From Hydractinia symbiolongicarpus (Eukaryota; Cnidaria; Hydrozoa; Anthoathecata; Hydractiniidae): 64,000 nt of DNA. Location: assembly GCF_029227915.1 (NCBI RefSeq), contig NC_079885.1, positions 25,111,001 through 25,175,000 on the forward strand, in the 5' to 3' direction. The translations under genes were made by a program, and so were the position numbers. The notes under the pieces are model-generated. The model saw nothing but the letters and a program-made list of their open reading frames with translations, had not been told where the DNA came from and ran no database searches. Below, in pieces: positions 62,262 through 64,000 of this stretch (position 1 is its first letter; each line of letters begins with the position of its first letter).

Positions 62262-63301
62262 TAGAATCATCTTCCCCTTGGAATTTTAAGGCGGTATGAA
62301 CCGCAATAAATCCAATATTGAACTGACAACACTCAGGATTCCTCTCTTTGTTTTTAAGTCGTTATGAATACTTGATGTAAAGATAAAGGTATCCGATTTG
62401 ATTTCCCTCTTTACTCCAAGTGCTCTTACAATCTCGTCTGTGGTAACTTTTACGTCTTTTACTGGTGATACTATTTCCTGTGTCAGTCAGGGAAAATATT
62501 AGAACAATAGTCCAAAAAAACCAACGAGTAAAAAATAAGACTATCGAAAAAAGGGGATGTTTCATTTCGAAACAGGTTTGAACTCTTTAAAGTATTCCGC
62601 CTGATGACAAGGTCTTTTTTACTACCCTTCCTATGAAAATATCAAGGCTTACTAAACACAATTTTATATTAAAAATGTTACACTGACTGGCTGTTTTTAA
62701 TTTGCAGTTATTGTACCCTGTATGATCGTGCTCTATCTCACTTCTGCCTTCTGCTTAATCTATGTCACTTCTGCCTTCTGCGTGATGATCCGCTGTCAAA
62801 AAATATATGATTTGTTAGTAAAAGTAGATAGACAAACTAACAAAAAAGTATAACAACTAACAAATAAAATAAACCAAATAAATATGGTTCCCTTGAATAT
62901 CTATTTTTATATTTTCGTGTGTATGTAGTAGTTTCTCCGTCGTAGCTACATTTAAACATAAAGTTACATTATATATAATAATTACAAGAAGTGGATACGC
63001 AATGAAAATATATAAACTCTAGTTTAGTCTCAAAGACCACACAGGTCGAGTTCAGACTAGGCGGTGGGGAATATAGTTTAATTTTTTTCCAAAACAATTT
63101 TAAGAGGGATATAGATCATCATCAGTGATAGCCAAGTTGATTTTGGTCACATCGCAACAACAAATCGGTTATTTTGTCGAATTTAGTTCCTCTAATGATT
63201 TCAAAGGTGATCAATAACATATTACATTTTTGCTGTTACTTGTTGTACTTTCTTATTTTTTTTCGACAAACCTTCTCTCTGTCGTTACGGAATTTTTGCA
63301 A
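62262..63301. other. Intergenic, no gene; one SINE-tail relative
   Basis: No supported gene. Around 63028-63070, CAAAGACCACACAGGTCGAG and GGCGGTGGGG resemble the 3' part of the SINE-like repeat (CAAAGACCTAACAGGTTGAG...GCGGTGGC), suggesting a diverged relative. A TTCTGCCTTCTGC doublet lies near 62745. Confidence 0.45.
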
Positions 63302-63690
63302 CTAGTCATCTGGAAACTTCACTGGAACCTTTTTAACTTTCCTAATTGCAGTCTTGAAGTACTCCTCATCACTTCCTGTAGTGTCTGTTAACAAAGCATC
63401 AGATTCTATTTTATATTCTTCAAAATAGGATACCTCTCTCAAAAGTCGCTTATTTATTTTTTGGTCGTCAACGTGATGGGTTTGGCGGAGATAGTTTTCG
63501 AGCCTCACCACAACCTTTGCACAACCAGTAACGGGGTATACTCTTTTGCGGTAGTGTCTTTTTTCCCTTTTTCTCTTGCATTCGGGTCTGAGTTCGGAGA
63601 GCTGTGGCATGTTCCTCTGTTAGGCTATGATCTATTATCGCTTGTGTTTTCAATTTACTTCTTCTCTCTCCATAAAAGGACATACTACTT
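63302..63690 (-). pseudogene. Zinc-finger-like fragment, possibly of a Crypton-like gene
   Basis: The ORF (63610-63302) reads KRVYPVTGCAKVVVRLENYLRQTHHV, a C-x(n)-RL..HLR..H pattern like the N-terminal finger of the recombinase gene family at 41.5-44.9 kb, but one Cys is missing. An overlapping frame (63683-63468) reads PRYWLCKGCGEARKL, which supplies a CxxC, so a frame shift probably splits a CCHH finger. An acidic tail (TDTTGSDEEYFKTA) follows. Confidence 0.4.
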
Positions 63691-64000
63691 TTTTAGTTAT
63701 TGAAACTTTCCGACCATTGTTTTTTGATCCTATTGATCGAAGATTTATAATTAGAGAAACTTAAATAACGATGACAAAAAAACTTTTTTTTATATAGTTG
63801 CTCAGGAAGAATTAGATATGCGTTTCTTCGTCACATCTAACAGATAAAATTGGTAACATACTTTTTACAATCTCATTTCTATGCACAACGTTCTTAACAA
63901 ACATTCAGCCTAGAAGAAACTGCATTATATAAACACATAATTTTACAAAAACAAGGTACTTGCTCCTTTAATAAATATAACTATAAACATAAAAAATGGT
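63691..64000. other. No gene seen
   Basis: AT-rich sequence to the window end without supported features. Confidence 0.5.

Overview
This is eukaryotic DNA, AT-rich and intron-bearing, with no operons and almost no ordinary host genes. Nearly everything recognisable is a mobile element or the remains of one. The mixture (a Penelope-like element, Helentrons with an OTU protease, Ty3/Gypsy and BEL/Pao fragments, an RLE-type LINE, KDZ and tyrosine-recombinase genes, short GCTAGC runs) suggests an invertebrate animal, most likely a cnidarian. That attribution is inference; no single-copy marker gene is present.

Layout. 0.27-1.17 kb: a short Penelope-like element with a GIY-YIG endonuclease ORF between perfect 137-bp inverted repeats, bounded by a 12-bp target-site duplication. 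1.2-17.3 kb: three copies of one 5' repeat. Two of them lead into near-identical, broken Helitron/Helentron coding regions (OTU protease, zinc region, DUF6570-like, Rep, PIF1 helicase). Copy A (3.4-8.2 kb) is cut short by an antisense SINE-like repeat and a LINE fragment; copy B (9.4-17.3 kb) reaches the helicase C-terminus. 17.3-18.4 kb: two tandem arrays. 18.7-19.9 kb: a small Q/P-rich three-exon gene that is phase-consistent. 19.9-23.3 kb: gene-empty, with small repeats. 23.3-31.8 kb: a Ty3/Gypsy element with identical 141-bp LTRs, interrupted in integrase by a second, headless Gypsy-type element (27.3-31.2 kb).

32.4-37.7 kb: a three-level nest. A TIR element with a 9-bp duplication contains a LINE copy, which contains a 2.2-kb TIR element coding for a DDTD/CXC protein. 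38.4-41.2 and 59.2-62.3 kb: two closely related direct copies of the same LINE family. This family is the main discovery candidate: its restriction-like endonuclease (RLE) domain runs directly into a ubiquitin-specific protease (USP) domain, in one reading frame in the best copy. A SINE-like module with a pol III B box sits at or near each LINE 3' end.

Between those two LINE copies (41.5-58.4 kb) lies a block of mostly minus-strand multi-exon genes: a tyrosine-recombinase (Crypton-like) gene, a homeodomain/chromodomain gene, and a KDZ transposase gene with all three expected acidic motifs, plus a plus-strand kinase-like pseudogene and an OB-fold-like exon. Inverted copies of a divergent promoter/first-exon unit lie at 44.8 and 57.4 kb, near the two ends of the block.

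How the genes might act together is inferred from domains only. Two unrelated elements here each carry a cysteine protease of a deubiquitinase fold (OTU in the Helentron, USP in the LINE), suggesting repeated capture of ubiquitin-editing functions by transposons. Exon boundaries are predictions from splice motifs and reading phase, not from transcripts.
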